A program made the translations under genes and the position numbers. This document shows positions 26,613 to 35,063 of a stretch of DNA of 64,000 nucleotides, piece by piece. A model generated the notes under the pieces. The model was given only the letters and a program-made list of their open reading frames with translations. It was not told the DNA's origin and did no database searches. The stretch is from the NCBI GenBank assembly GCA_003963405.1, contig RXIY01000060.1, positions 1 through 64,000 of the forward strand. The letters are read 5' to 3'. The number at the start of each line of letters is the position of its first letter. Position 1 is the first letter of the stretch. The DNA is from Hyphomicrobiales bacterium. Lineage in GTDB: Bacteria; Pseudomonadota; Alphaproteobacteria; Rhizobiales; Beijerinckiaceae.

Positions 26613-27047
26613 CTAGCGCTCGCCAAGCAATTGGAGCGTTTTCGGATCAGCTTCGCCGTTGAAAAAACGCGTGAGAGCTTGGCAGAAGAGCGTGTCCTGC
26701 GGCGCCGCGCGCCCGAAAAGCGTCATCGACGAGCGGAACTTCAGGGCGTCCGTCGGGCCGAGAACCGCCACCGCGGCGTCCCCGACGCCCGCCAGCATGG
26801 CGCCGACACAGGCCCGCAGGCGTGGCCCAAGCGTCGCATGGGCGAGATAGGCTTGCGCTTCCTCTATGCCCGAAAGCCCGTAGAACTGGCTGGCCTCGCT
26901 GAAGCCGAGGCCCCGGAGTTGAGGAAAGACATACCAAATCCAGTGGCTCGTCTTGCGCCCGGCGCGGAGCTCTGCAAGGGCGCGGGGGTAGGCGCCGGCC
27001 TGCGCATCGACAAAGCGCTGGAGGTTGAAGGGGTCATCGAGCGCCAT
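26613..27047 (-). CDS. DUF1810 family protein
   Basis: A 144-residue protein starting at ATG 27047 (MALDDPFNLQRFVDAQ); an upstream in-frame ATG at 27077 would add 10 residues. Family features: FNLQRFVDAQAGAYPRALAEL, GRKTSHWIWYVFPQLRGLG, SQFYGLSGIEEAQAYLAHATLGPRL, and DALKFRSSMTLFG. DUF1810 proteins resemble YbiA-type N-glycosidase folds, but the function is not established. It converges on tRNA-Lys. Confidence 0.9.
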   Translation of the reverse strand: MALDDPFNLQRFVDAQAGAYPRALAELRAGRKTSHWIWYVFPQLRGLGFSEASQFYGLSGIEEAQAYLAHATLGPRLRACVGAMLAGVGDAAVAVLGPTDALKFRSSMTLFGRAAPQDTLFCQALTRFFNGEADPKTLQLLGER

Positions 27048-27137
27048 GGAAATGGGGCCGTCGCTGTGACGAAGCAATCAAGCGCCAATCTATGCCGCTT
27101 GATTGCTTGGCTGCGCTCACAATTGACGCGGCGCCGG

Positions 27138-28517
27138 TCACTCGGCCGCGTATTGCTCCGGCAGGCCGCGGGCGACGCGTTCCGCCTTGAGAAGCTCGGC
27201 GACGAGGAACGCCACTTCGATCGCCTGCTCGGCGTTGAGGCGCGGATCACAATAGGTGTGGTAGCGATCGCGCAGATTGTCCTCCGAAATGGCGCGGGCG
27301 CCGCCCGTGCATTCGGTGACATCCTTGCCGGTCATCTCGAGATGGATGCCGCCCGCATAGGAGCCTTCGGCCTGATGAACGCCGAAGAAGCTGCGAATTT
27401 CCGACATGATGCGGTCGAAAGGCCGCGTCTTGTAGCCGGCAGCGCTGATCGTGTTGCCATGCATTGGATCGCAGGACCAGACGACATTGCGACCCTCGCG
27501 CGCGACGGCGCGCACCAGCCCCGGCAGCGAGTCTCCGATCTTGTCGGCGCCAAAGCGGCAAATCAGGGTCAGACGGCCTGGCTCGTTTTCGGGATCGAGC
27601 GCCTCGAGGAGGCGCAAGAGACCATCGGGCGACAGGCTCGGACCGCATTTCAGGCCGATCGGATTCTTGATGCCGCGCATGAATTCGACATGCGCGCCGT
27701 TCTGCTGCCGCGTGCGATCGCCGATCCACAGCATATGGCCGGACGTCGCGTAATAATCGCCGGTCGTCGAGTCGACGCGGGTGAGCGCCTGCTCGTAGCA
27801 TAGCAGCAGCGCCTCGTGCGACGTGTAGAAATCCGTCTGGCGCAACTCGGGATGATGCTCCGGGTCCAGTCCGATCGCGCGCATGAAGGAGAGCGTCTGC
27901 GTGATCTGGTCGGCGAGCTTCTGATAGCGTTCGGACTGCGGGCTGCTCTTGACGAAGCCGAGCATCCAGCGATGGGCGTTCTCGAGATTCGCGAAGCCGC
28001 CGGCGGCGAAGGCGCGGATCAGATTGAGCGTTGCGGCCGACTGGCGATAGGCGAGAAGCTGTCGCTGCGGGTCCGGCTCACGGGCCTTTTCGGTGAAGTC
28101 GATGTCGTTGATGATGTCGCCGCGATAGCTCGGCAGCTCCTGATCGCCCTTCTTCTCGACCGGCGCGGAGCGCGGCTTGGCGAACTGGCCGGCGATGCGG
28201 CCGACCTTCACGACGGGCGAGCCGGCCGCATAGGTCAGAACAACCGCCATTTGCAGGAAAACGCGGAAGAAATCCCGGATATTGTCGGCCGAATGTTCGT
28301 TGAAGCTCTCGGCGCAGTCGCCGCCCTGGAGCAGGAAAGCCTTGCCGGCCGCCACATCGGCGAGCTGACGCTTGAGATTGCGCGCCTCGCCGGCGAAAAC
28401 GAGCGGCGGAAAGCCAGCGAGCTGGGCCTCCACATCGGCCAGCGCCTTCTGGTCCCGATAGACCGGCGTCTGCTCGATCGGCAAGGTTCTCCAACTGCCC
28501 GGCGTCCAGCGTTCCAC
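27138..28517 (-). CDS. 3-deoxy-7-phosphoheptulonate synthase, class II (DAHP synthase)
   Basis: A 459-residue enzyme that condenses erythrose-4-phosphate and phosphoenolpyruvate, the first step of the shikimate pathway. It is of the plant-like class II type: [106 protein letters not shown]. It stands alone with about 186 bp separating it from the downstream-facing end of gor. Start ATG 28517. Confidence 0.96.
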   Translation of the reverse strand: MERWTPGSWRTLPIEQTPVYRDQKALADVEAQLAGFPPLVFAGEARNLKRQLADVAAGKAFLLQGGDCAESFNEHSADNIRDFFRVFLQMAVVLTYAAGSPVVKVGRIAGQFAKPRSAPVEKKGDQELPSYRGDIINDIDFTEKAREPDPQRQLLAYRQSAATLNLIRAFAAGGFANLENAHRWMLGFVKSSPQSERYQKLADQITQTLSFMRAIGLDPEHHPELRQTDFYTSHEALLLCYEQALTRVDSTTGDYYATSGHMLWIGDRTRQQNGAHVEFMRGIKNPIGLKCGPSLSPDGLLRLLEALDPENEPGRLTLICRFGADKIGDSLPGLVRAVAREGRNVVWSCDPMHGNTISAAGYKTRPFDRIMSEIRSFFGVHQAEGSYAGGIHLEMTGKDVTECTGGARAISEDNLRDRYHTYCDPRLNAEQAIEVAFLVAELLKAERVARGLPEQYAAE

Positions 28518-28703
28518 GTGTCAAACTCCACGAAATCAAGCCCGGAAGGGCGGCCCCGACGCCGGCTTTGGCGCAAGAGCCGCTTATAGAGGAAAATTCG
28601 ACCTGGCGCGACCCCTTCGGCTGGCCGCAAATGGTCTTCCTTGGCCGACCGGTCGAGGAAGTCGGCGGCAAGCGCGGGCGGGGCCGGGGGAGGGCGGCTT
28701 TCG

Positions 28704-30086
28704 CTACTGCCGTTCCTCGCGCCTGATCCTGCGCGCCGGCGTGCGCATCGTCACGAGCTCCTCGGCCGCTGTTGGATGTACGGCCATGGTGGCGTCGAAG
28801 TCGCGCTTGGTCGCGCCCATGCGCATCGGGATGGCGACGAGCTGCGCCATCTCCCCGGCCTCCGGCCCGAAGATATGCGCGCCCAGCACGCGCTGGCTGT
28901 CGCCGTCGACCACGAGCTTCATGAAGACCCGCTCGGCGCGGCCCGAGAGGGTCGCGCGCATCGGCCGGAAGGATGTTTCGTAAACGTCCACGGATGCGAA
29001 CTTCAGTTGCGCCGCTTCCTCGGTCAGCCCGACCGTCCCGAGCTCCGGCGTGGTGAAGACGGCGCTCGCCACGCAATCATGATCGACCGTCGTGGGTTCT
29101 CCGCCGAAGACGCTGTCGGCGAAGGCGTGGCCTTCCCGGATCGCGACGGGGGTGAGATTGATGCGGTCGGTCACGTCGCCGACCGCATAGATCGACGGCA
29201 CATTGGTGCGCGACTGTTCGTCGACGACGATCGCGCCATTCTCGCGCGTGACCACCCCGGCCCGCTCCAGTCCGAGATTCTGGGTCAGCGGCCGGCGTCC
29301 GGTCGCAACCAGCACAGCGTCGACCTCGCGCGTTTCGCCGTCGCTCATGGCGACCCTGTAGCCGCCGGCGCTCTTGTCGATGCGCGTCGGCAAGGCGCCC
29401 GCGTGGTGGACGACGCCGGCGGCGGTCAAGGCCTCGGCGACCCGTTTGCGAAGATCGGCGTCGAAGCCGCGCAACGGCATGTCGGCGCGGTAGGCGAGCG
29501 CGACCTCCGCCCCGAGGCGCGTGAAAATGCTCGCAAACTCCACCGCGATGTAGCCGGCGCCGACGATGAGGAGCCGCCGCGGGAACGTCGGCAGGTCGAA
29601 GATTTCATTGGACGACAGGCCCCATTCGAGGCCCGGAATATGGGGCGCGAGCACCGGCGCGCCGCCCGTGGCGACAAGGATGTAGCGCGCGCTTGCCGTC
29701 CGGCCGTCCGAGAAATGGACCTCATTGGGACCGGCGATGGTCGCGCGGGCGCGGAGGAGCTCGACATTCGCATTGCCGAGCGTCTGCTCATAGAGCCCCG
29801 AGAGGCGGGTGATTTCCTTCTCCTTGGCGGCGACAAGCGTGGGCCAGTCGAAGGCGGTCTCGCCGACCCGCCAGCCGAAGCCTTTCGCATCCTCGAATTC
29901 GTCCCGGAAGCGGCTCGCCAGGACATAGAGCTTCTTTGGCACGCAGCCGCGGATCACGCAGGTCCCGCCAACGCGATATTCCTCGGCGATGGCGACCCGG
30001 GCCCCGTGGCTGGCGGCGATGCGGGCGGCCCGCACGCCGCCCGAGCCCGCGCCGATGACGACGAGATCGTAATCATGTCTGCTCAT
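28704..30086 (-). CDS. gor: Glutathione-disulfide reductase
   Basis: A 460-residue FAD-dependent disulfide reductase that regenerates glutathione with NADPH. FAD site GAGSGG at about residues 12-17, redox pair C43/C48 in [16 protein letters not shown](P) site [16 protein letters not shown]-binding YAVGDVTDR, and C-terminal [11 protein letters not shown] with the catalytic His-Glu pair. The ATG at 30086 overlaps the rpiA stop by 4 bp, so rpiA-gor are translationally coupled; both concern pentose-phosphate/NADPH metabolism. Confidence 0.95.
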   Translation of the reverse strand: MSRHDYDLVVIGAGSGGVRAARIAASHGARVAIAEEYRVGGTCVIRGCVPKKLYVLASRFRDEFEDAKGFGWRVGETAFDWPTLVAAKEKEITRLSGLYEQTLGNANVELLRARATIAGPNEVHFSDGRTASARYILVATGGAPVLAPHIPGLEWGLSSNEIFDLPTFPRRLLIVGAGYIAVEFASIFTRLGAEVALAYRADMPLRGFDADLRKRVAEALTAAGVVHHAGALPTRIDKSAGGYRVAMSDGETREVDAVLVATGRRPLTQNLGLERAGVVTRENGAIVVDEQSRTNVPSIYAVGDVTDRINLTPVAIREGHAFADSVFGGEPTTVDHDCVASAVFTTPELGTVGLTEEAAQLKFASVDVYETSFRPMRATLSGRAERVFMKLVVDGDSQRVLGAHIFGPEAGEMAQLVAIPMRMGATKRDFDATMAVHPTAAEELVTMRTPARRIRREERQ

Positions 30087-30808
30087 GCCGCGCCGCCCAT
30101 GGGGTCGCCGACGATGCGAACGCCGGACGCGCCTGCGACGAAGATCGCCGTCGCGAGGCCGATAAAGAGACCGTGATCCACAACGCCCGGAATGGCCGAA
30201 AGCCGCTCGGCGAGCGTCTCCGGCGCGTCGATGGCTCCGAAAGCGCAGTCGAAAATATAGTGGCCGCCGTCGGTTACATAGGGCGCATCGGGCGCGCTCA
30301 TCCTCTGCGTGATCGCGCCGATCAGGCCAAGGCCCCGCGCGACGCGTTCGATATGGAGCCGAGTCGAGCGCGCGCCGAAACGGTCGATCTCGACGGGTAA
30401 GGGAAAGGCGCCGAGCGTCCTGACTTCCTTGGTCGCGTCGGCGATCACGAACATGCGTTTCGATGCGGCCGCGACGATTTTTTCGCGCAGCAGCGCCCCG
30501 CCGCCGCCCTTTATGAGCCGGAGGGACGCATCGAATTCGTCGGCGCCGTCGATCGTGAGGTCGAGTTCCGGCGTTTCGTCGAGCGTCGAGAGACGAATGC
30601 CGAGACCTTCCGCCTGTATCCGCGTGCGTTCCGATGTCGGGACGCCGACGACCTCGAGCCCGTCGCGCACCCGTTGGCCGAGAAGATCGACGAAATGCGC
30701 CGCGGTGGAGCCGGTGCCGAGCCCGAGCCGCATGCCGTGGGTAACCGATTCGAGCGCCGCCTGCGCAGCGGCGCGCTTCATCGCGTCGGCGGAAAGGGTT
30801 CTGGTCAC
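30083..30808 (-). CDS. rpiA: Ribose-5-phosphate isomerase A
   Basis: A 241-residue isomerase interconverting ribose-5-phosphate and ribulose-5-phosphate. Motifs: [60 protein letters not shown] and GALREK-like region. It begins with GTG at 30808, 7 bp after the end of the upstream secreted-protein gene, and overlaps gor at its 3' end. The three genes form an apparent operon. Confidence 0.95.
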   Translation of the reverse strand: MTRTLSADAMKRAAAQAALESVTHGMRLGLGTGSTAAHFVDLLGQRVRDGLEVVGVPTSERTRIQAEGLGIRLSTLDETPELDLTIDGADEFDASLRLIKGGGGALLREKIVAAASKRMFVIADATKEVRTLGAFPLPVEIDRFGARSTRLHIERVARGLGLIGAITQRMSAPDAPYVTDGGHYIFDCAFGAIDAPETLAERLSAIPGVVDHGLFIGLATAIFVAGASGVRIVGDPMGGAA

Positions 30809-30815
30809 GGCGTTC

Positions 30816-31214
30816 CTACTTGGCGGGTGGCGTGCAGACGACGGAGCTTTCGTTGAGCACGAAGCAGATGGACATCATGCCGGAGCGCAGATCGACCCGG
30901 AAGACGCCGCCCTCGCCCGTGTGTCGCGATGCGACGAGCGCATAATCGCTGAAGACGCCGGCCTTGGCCCCTTCGCCGGGAGGATAGCACAAAGTGACGC
31001 CAGTTTGCGTCCCTTCCTTCAGGCCATATTGGCAGGCGCCGACTTCGCCCGTCGCCTTGTCCAGACGAAAGACGCGGTTGAGATCGGTTTGCGGCGCGGC
31101 CAGAAATTCGTAATTCCCCGCCGCCCTGGCCGGGGTGGCCAAACCCGATGCTAGAAGGGGCGCCGCGAGAAGCGCAAGCCATCGCCGGCCAAGGTAAAAC
31201 TGCGAAAGACGCAT
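30816..31214 (-). CDS. Secreted hypothetical protein upstream of rpiA-gor
   Basis: A 132-residue protein with start ATG 31214 and a signal peptide ([22 protein letters not shown], cleavage after ARA). The mature part is beta-rich, with [49 protein letters not shown] and VVCTPPAK; the repeating 'FRLD...G...C' pattern and four cysteines suggest two tandem beta modules, each with two Cys. I recognise no characterised family. It is the first gene of the run ending in rpiA-gor and is divergent from gph. Confidence 0.72.
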   Translation of the reverse strand: MRLSQFYLGRRWLALLAAPLLASGLATPARAAGNYEFLAAPQTDLNRVFRLDKATGEVGACQYGLKEGTQTGVTLCYPPGEGAKAGVFSDYALVASRHTGEGGVFRVDLRSGMMSICFVLNESSVVCTPPAK

Positions 31215-31329
31215 TCCGTCGCTCCTGCTTCGCGAATCGCTTCGCAGTTTATACGCGCCGCCCTGCCTCTCGCCTGAAAATTTGAGGCTCGCTTGATCTC
31301 TGCCGGAAGGGCCTTTAGGCCGTTCGGTC

Positions 31330-32025
31330 ATGACCCAGCGCCCGCCCATCCTCGTTTTTGACCTCGACGGCACTCTGGCGGACACCGCCGGGGATCTGAT
31401 CTCGACTCTCAATGTGCTGCTCGCCCGCGAAGGTCTGCCGGCCGTCGCGCGCTCCGAGGCCCGCAGCCTTGTGGGGGCGGGGGCCCGAGTCCTCATCGAA
31501 CGCGGTTTCGCCTTGAACGGCGCGCCTTTGGCTCCCGAGCGGATCGACCCGCTGGTCGCCGATTTCCTTGAGCATTACGAGTCCCGCATCGCGGAGGAAA
31601 GTGCGCTTTTCCCCGGCGCGCGCGCGGCGCTCGAGCGCTTCTCCGGGGCGGGCTTCCGCCTCGCCGTCTGCACCAACAAGCCGGAGCGGCTTGCCCGTCT
31701 CCTGCTCGGGAAACTCGACGTCGCCGACCGTTTCGCGGCGATCTGCGGGCGAGGAACCTTCCCCATGCACAAGCCCGACCCCCGCACGCTGGCGCTGACC
31801 ATCGAGGCGGCGGCCGGCGACCCGCGCCGGGCGGTGATGGTGGGGGACTCCAAAACCGACATCGACACCGCCAGGGCGGCCGGCGCGCCGGTCGTCGCGG
31901 TCGATTTCGGCTATACGGATACGCCCGTGGCGGCGCTCGCCCCCGACCAAGTGATCTCGCACTTCGACGACCTCTGGGCGGCGACGAGGGCCATCCTGGG
32001 CTTATCCGCCATCGAGCGCACTTGA
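31330..32025 (+). CDS. gph: Phosphoglycolate phosphatase (HAD superfamily)
   Basis: A 231-residue HAD phosphatase. Motif I is VFDLDGTLADT (about residues 9-19), motif II CTNKPERL, motif III with Lys in MHKPDPRTL, and motif IV MVGDSKTDIDTARAAG. The cap is of the C1 Gph type. It removes 2-phosphoglycolate formed by oxygenation or DNA repair; the substrate is inferred from family similarity. It is divergent from the secreted-rpiA-gor operon and ends 51 bp before tRNA-Val. Confidence 0.9.
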   Translation: MTQRPPILVFDLDGTLADTAGDLISTLNVLLAREGLPAVARSEARSLVGAGARVLIERGFALNGAPLAPERIDPLVADFLEHYESRIAEESALFPGARAALERFSGAGFRLAVCTNKPERLARLLLGKLDVADRFAAICGRGTFPMHKPDPRTLALTIEAAAGDPRRAVMVGDSKTDIDTARAAGAPVVAVDFGYTDTPVAALAPDQVISHFDDLWAATRAILGLSAIERT

Positions 32026-32076
32026 CGGGAGGGCCGCGCGTCTCTTACAGGGAAGCGGTCCGCGTCGAGACGCGAC

Positions 32077-32151
32077 GGGCGGCTAGCTCAGCGGGAGAGC
32101 ACTCCCTTCACACGGGAGGGGTCACAGGTTCAATCCCTGTGCCGCCCACCA
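32077..32151 (+). tRNA. tRNA-Val (anticodon CAC)
   Basis: A 75-nt cloverleaf. Acceptor stem GGGCGGC (32077-32083) pairs with GCCGCCC (32141-32147), then ACCA. The D arm is AGCTCAGCGGGAGAGC, anticodon stem CTCCC/GGGAG with loop TTCACAC (anticodon CAC at 32109-32111), and the T arm has GGTTCAATCC. It reads GTG. The DNA immediately 3' becomes visibly more A+T-rich and carries small minus-strand genes, as often seen beside tRNA genes used as integration sites, but no repeat of the tRNA end was found. Confidence 0.96.
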
Positions 32152-32223
32152 TTAAAATCAAAGACTTGCGTAGTGAAAGCCTAGCCATAGTAAGCGCGCT
32201 AGCTACCAAATATCTGCCAAACC

Positions 32224-32260
32224 AAAAAACGCCCCGCCAGTTTTTCTGTGGTCGGGGCGT
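32224..32260 (-). terminator. Minus-strand terminator hairpin, copy 1
   Basis: On the minus strand ACGCCCCG pairs with CGGGGCGT (arms at 32253-32260 and 32229-32236), extended by CCA/TGG with one bulged base, and is followed by TTTTTT (the A run at 32224-32229 on the plus strand). It closes the tiny ORF at 32273-32359. A second copy with almost the same design lies at 32443-32482. Confidence 0.7.
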
Positions 32261-32272
32261 CTGATGGTGCGC

Positions 32273-32359
32273 TCAAATCGCGACGATCTGAAAGACTGCG
32301 AAAATCAATAGCAGAAAGCCCTCCAGCGTTACGGCAAGAGCGATGGCTTGGTCAGACAT
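32273..32359 (-). CDS. 28-residue single-helix membrane microprotein (candidate)
   Basis: Reading leftwards from ATG 32359, a 28-codon frame starts MSDQAIALAV and ends FAVFQIVAI before TGA. After a short polar start, residues 5-28 are almost wholly hydrophobic and could form one transmembrane helix. It lies between two matching minus-strand terminators, the second just 13 bases past its stop, so it would be a monocistronic unit. The Shine-Dalgarno is weak (GTGAG, about 6 bases upstream). The gene is too short to judge by codon statistics; the flanking terminators and the uniform hydrophobicity are the support. Confidence 0.4.
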   Translation of the reverse strand: MSDQAIALAVTLEGFLLLIFAVFQIVAI

Positions 32360-32442
32360 GGTAAGCTCACAGGCAAGCGCGGCCTCCCATGGAAGGAAAT
32401 GCGGGAAATGATTTTCAGTTCCCGATAGCTAATCAAACTCCA

Positions 32443-32482
32443 AAACAAAAACGCCCTGCCGGTCCATCCGCGGTCAGGGCGT
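32443..32482 (-). terminator. Minus-strand terminator hairpin, copy 2
   Basis: ACGCCCTG at 32451-32458 pairs with CAGGGCGT at 32475-32482, extended by CC/GG with a bulged T, exactly the architecture of the hairpin at 32224-32260. On the minus strand it is followed by TTTTTGTTTTGG. It would end transcripts from the small minus-strand ORFs at 32.6-33.5 kb. The CAAAC...CAAAA lead on the plus strand is shared with copy 1, so the two are a repeated unit. Confidence 0.65.
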
Positions 32483-32591
32483 CTCGCTGCGGCCAATCGT
32501 ACTCGGCCCGTGGTAAGCTATCGGCGTGTGGCGTGATTTGAACGTGGGCGAGCCGTAGAGCCAATCCGGCCTGAGCGCGGGCTTGGTGCAC

Positions 32592-33131
32592 TCAGGCCGT
32601 TTCGGCTGAAATAGAGGCGACCCTCATCAACTGCTCGATATCGCCGGCCTGCGGGGATGATGGCAAGCTCGACTGAACTGAGACAAATGGGCGCGCGCCC
32701 GGATCGTTGCTGAAATCGCGGCGCTCTCTCCGGCTTTCTGGATTAGCTCCGCCATCGCCGCTTCGACGGCCGCGAAGCCAGAGGGGCGCCGGGCTCGGGC
32801 CTGCGCCGCCGCGAAGTGGATGCATCTCGGCCATGTCCAAGGATCATCGTCGCCGATGTGGTAGCCCTTGGAGCGGGCATATCTCCAGTGACTCCAAGTC
32901 GCCCGCATGGTGGCCCCGCGGTCGTAGTCGGCCGTCATAGCCGTCCCCGATCGTAGGTTTGTTCAGCCCGGGGACCAGAAGCCGCTCGGCGATCTGCATC
33001 AAGAGCTCCGTCGGGCGATCTGTCGCCATGGAGAGCGCGGCAAGCGCCCTCACAGCCTTGCGCTGAAGAAGGATTCCGGCGCTCCATATCCGCCTCATGG
33101 GTCCGCCGATGCGATCTGTTGCTTCGTCCAT
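32592..33131 (-). pseudogene. Small minus-strand ORF(s), possibly one frameshifted gene
   Basis: Three overlapping frames look partly protein-like. From ATG 33131 the frame reads MDEATDRIGGPMRRIWSAGI, then a plausible helical stretch up to NKPTIGDGYDG, after which it becomes Arg-rich. A second frame from ATG 32938 takes over with DYDRGATMRATWSHWRYARS, WPRCIHFAAAQARAR and AAMAELIQKAGESAAIS, then degrades and ends at 32627. The first frame reopens and ends with DIEQLMRVASISAETA at 32592. This is best explained either by two overlapping small genes or by one gene with two compensating frameshifts. No family is recognised. It lies between terminator copy 2 and the 113-residue ORF, all on the minus strand. 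Confidence 0.35.
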
Positions 33132-33155
33132 CGTGAATTTCTCCGTTCTGTCTAC

Positions 33156-33497
33156 TTAGTCGGAATCGGAGTATCCCGGCGGCCATCGGGTTCGGAAACG
33201 CCAGCCGCCGCGTTTATCTTGTGGCGGCGCCCGGCCCTTGCTCGATCGGTAGAAGCACTCCCACGCCAGCCACTCGCGAGAGCCGCTGGAGAGCCAAACG
33301 CTTTCATCCGTACGGGCGGCGACGGCGTGATCCGCGAAGGCCCGCGCCGCCGCCGCGATCTGGCGCGCCGAGCGTTTCTCGATGACCATGCGCTCAACCG
33401 TGGCGGCAAGTTCGGCAATCGAACCGGGCGCGCCCTCGCACGCGACGCGCACGCGTGTTTTTTTGGGACTTCGATTTGATACAGGGGAAAACTGCAT
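33156..33497 (-). CDS. Hypothetical protein of small minus-strand island
   Basis: A 113-residue protein from ATG 33497. It has a basic N-terminus (SPKKTRVRVACEG), a helical core SIAELAATVERMVIEKRSARQIAAAARAFADHAV, and a Trp/Tyr-containing end (REWLAWECFYRSSKGRAPPQDKRGGWRFRTRW). It looks like a real soluble protein, of the kind found in small phage or island genes, but I recognise no domain. It is followed after 24 bp by the ORF at 33131. Confidence 0.45.
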   Translation of the reverse strand: MQFSPVSNRSPKKTRVRVACEGAPGSIAELAATVERMVIEKRSARQIAAAARAFADHAVAARTDESVWLSSGSREWLAWECFYRSSKGRAPPQDKRGGWRFRTRWPPGYSDSD

Positions 33498-33914
33498 CGT
33501 GATTTTCTTTGGTGAGGCTGGAGCGAGGGCATGGGACGCGCAGCCCCGGCGGTTGGCCGAGGTGCGTTCCAGCCCTTGCGATCTTGCTTGCTCGAGCCGG
33601 CCGTCGCATCAGGCCCGGCGGGAGCAAGCGGCGCCCCGTCGGTCGACGCTCTCTCATTGCGAGCGAAATCGGTCGACTGAGAACGTGTCGGACGGAGCTC
33701 TGTTGGAGCGCAGGGGAGCCATCCCCGCGAGCTGTTGGATCAGGACGACGCAGTTGCTGAGCGCGCTTCCAGAGGTGGCTTCCCCTTGGCGTCTCGATAA
33801 GCTCCGTAACGAAGATACCGGTTCGGGCATGCCAGGATCGCTTCGTTCGGATCGAGCTTGCTGAATTTTTCGAGGAGACGTACGCTTGCGCCGGGCAAAG
33901 AGCGGGGCATCGAT
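33498..33914. other. Gap without a convincing gene
   Basis: Several short open frames exist on both strands, but all are Arg/Pro-rich or overlap one another and none has a family pattern or good ribosome binding site. The stretch presumably contains the promoter of the minus-strand small genes and that of the NTF2-like gene. I see no repeat, tRNA or hairpin with a T run. Confidence 0.5.
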
Positions 33915-34337
33915 ATGTCTATTGAAGATCGCAACGTAGCTATTGCGGAAAACGCCTATCGCCTCTGGCGCGACAGCAAGGGCGGAAGCATCGATCATTG
34001 GCTGAGCATTATGGCGAGCGAACTCGAATTCCGCTCATTGGCGCAAGGTCAGCCAGACGCGTTGTCTTTCACCAGACCCTGTAGCGGGCTGGCGGAAGTC
34101 GAAAATTATCTGCGGGAACTCACATCGAACTGGGAGATGATCGACTACGTCGTTGATCATTATGTGGCGCAGGGCGATCGCGTTGTGGCGATCGGCCGAA
34201 CGGCGTGGCGGAACAAATCGACGGGCAAGGCGGTGGATACCCCCAAGATCGATGTCTGGCGCTTCAACGCCGATGGCAAGGCCCTGGAGTTTTCCGAATA
34301 TTATGACACGGCCATGGTGCTCGCGGCGGCCATCTGA
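33915..34337 (+). CDS. SnoaL/NTF2-like nuclear transport factor 2 family protein
   Basis: A 140-residue protein from ATG 33915 (MSIEDRNVAIAENAYRLW). The cone-like alpha+beta pattern AENAYRLWRDSKGGSIDHWLSIMASELEFRSLA, VENYLRELTSNWEMIDYVVDHYVAQGDRVVAIGRTAWRNKSTGKAVDTPKIDVWRF is typical of SnoaL-like proteins, which include isomerases, hydrolases and ligand-binding proteins. No catalytic assignment is possible. There is no signal peptide. Confidence 0.78.
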   Translation: MSIEDRNVAIAENAYRLWRDSKGGSIDHWLSIMASELEFRSLAQGQPDALSFTRPCSGLAEVENYLRELTSNWEMIDYVVDHYVAQGDRVVAIGRTAWRNKSTGKAVDTPKIDVWRFNADGKALEFSEYYDTAMVLAAAI

Positions 34338-34587
34338 CCTCTGGTCGCCGTTGGAAAAGACTTTGGGCCTCCGAATGAAGATCCGTCGCTCTTCTTGCGC
34401 GCCCTCGGACAGGGCGGCGCGCTTTTCATCGTCGCGCACGGCTGTACGACATTTCGTCTGAAGACATGCCGGGAACCCGTGCTCAAGTTCGAGCGCTAGC
34501 GAAGCAAGAGGCGCACGGAAAAAAGATTGAGTGACGCAGTGGCGCGGCGTAGCGCCGGAGACTGCCGTTGCGAATGAGGAGGTATAA

Positions 34588-34878
34588 ATGCCGAGCAGGA
34601 AGAAAACAGCGTCCGCTCTTGTCTTTCTCTTAGTGGTCGTATCGGCGGCGACAGGTTTCGTTGGCGTGGCGCGCGCTGACGATCCGTCGCGCATGTCCTG
34701 TTACGAACTCTGGTATGCACGCAATGCGATTTACGCAAGAAACGGTTACTGTTTCAACACGGACAGGGCCAAATCCGTATTTGGAGACGGCTGCTTCCCG
34801 CCCTACGGCCGCGTGAGGGGGTGGGAAAAGAACTATGTGAATGAATTGCAGATGTGGGAACGGCGCAGAGGGTGCTGA
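34588..34878 (+). CDS. YARHG-domain secreted protein
   Basis: A 96-residue protein with an N-terminal signal peptide (KKTASALVFLLVVVSAATGF, cleavage near ARA-DDP). The mature part is a YARHG domain: SCYELWYARNAIYARNGYCF followed by FGDGCFPPYG and WEKNYVNELQ. Cysteines in MSCYEL, GYCF, DGCF and RRGC may form two disulfides. YARHG domains occur in extracellular proteins and are thought to bind cell-surface components. A ribosome site GAGGAGG precedes the ATG. Confidence 0.85.
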   Translation: MPSRKKTASALVFLLVVVSAATGFVGVARADDPSRMSCYELWYARNAIYARNGYCFNTDRAKSVFGDGCFPPYGRVRGWEKNYVNELQMWERRRGC

Positions 34879-35063
34879 GACCCGGTCGTCATGCGGGGGG
34901 CCGTAGCAGTTTCTTCCGCTTCTGGCTCGGGCGCGCTCGAGACAGGGCGGCAATACGCCATTGCGAGCGATGAGACGCGAGAATCGGCGACGAGCAAGGA
35001 CGGCCCCCTTGCCTCTCATGATGGGTTTGTTGGGCCCCATGGGTCGTTGGCCGCTTTTTTGAT

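Noticed and set aside
33498-33914. Several 60-160 codon ORFs on both strands
   Set aside because: Mutually overlapping, Arg/Pro-rich, no start context; treated as non-coding.
32077-34337. Integration (att) repeats of the tRNA-Val 3' end
   Set aside because: I looked for a copy of the T-arm/acceptor sequence downstream and saw none; no integrase is present either.
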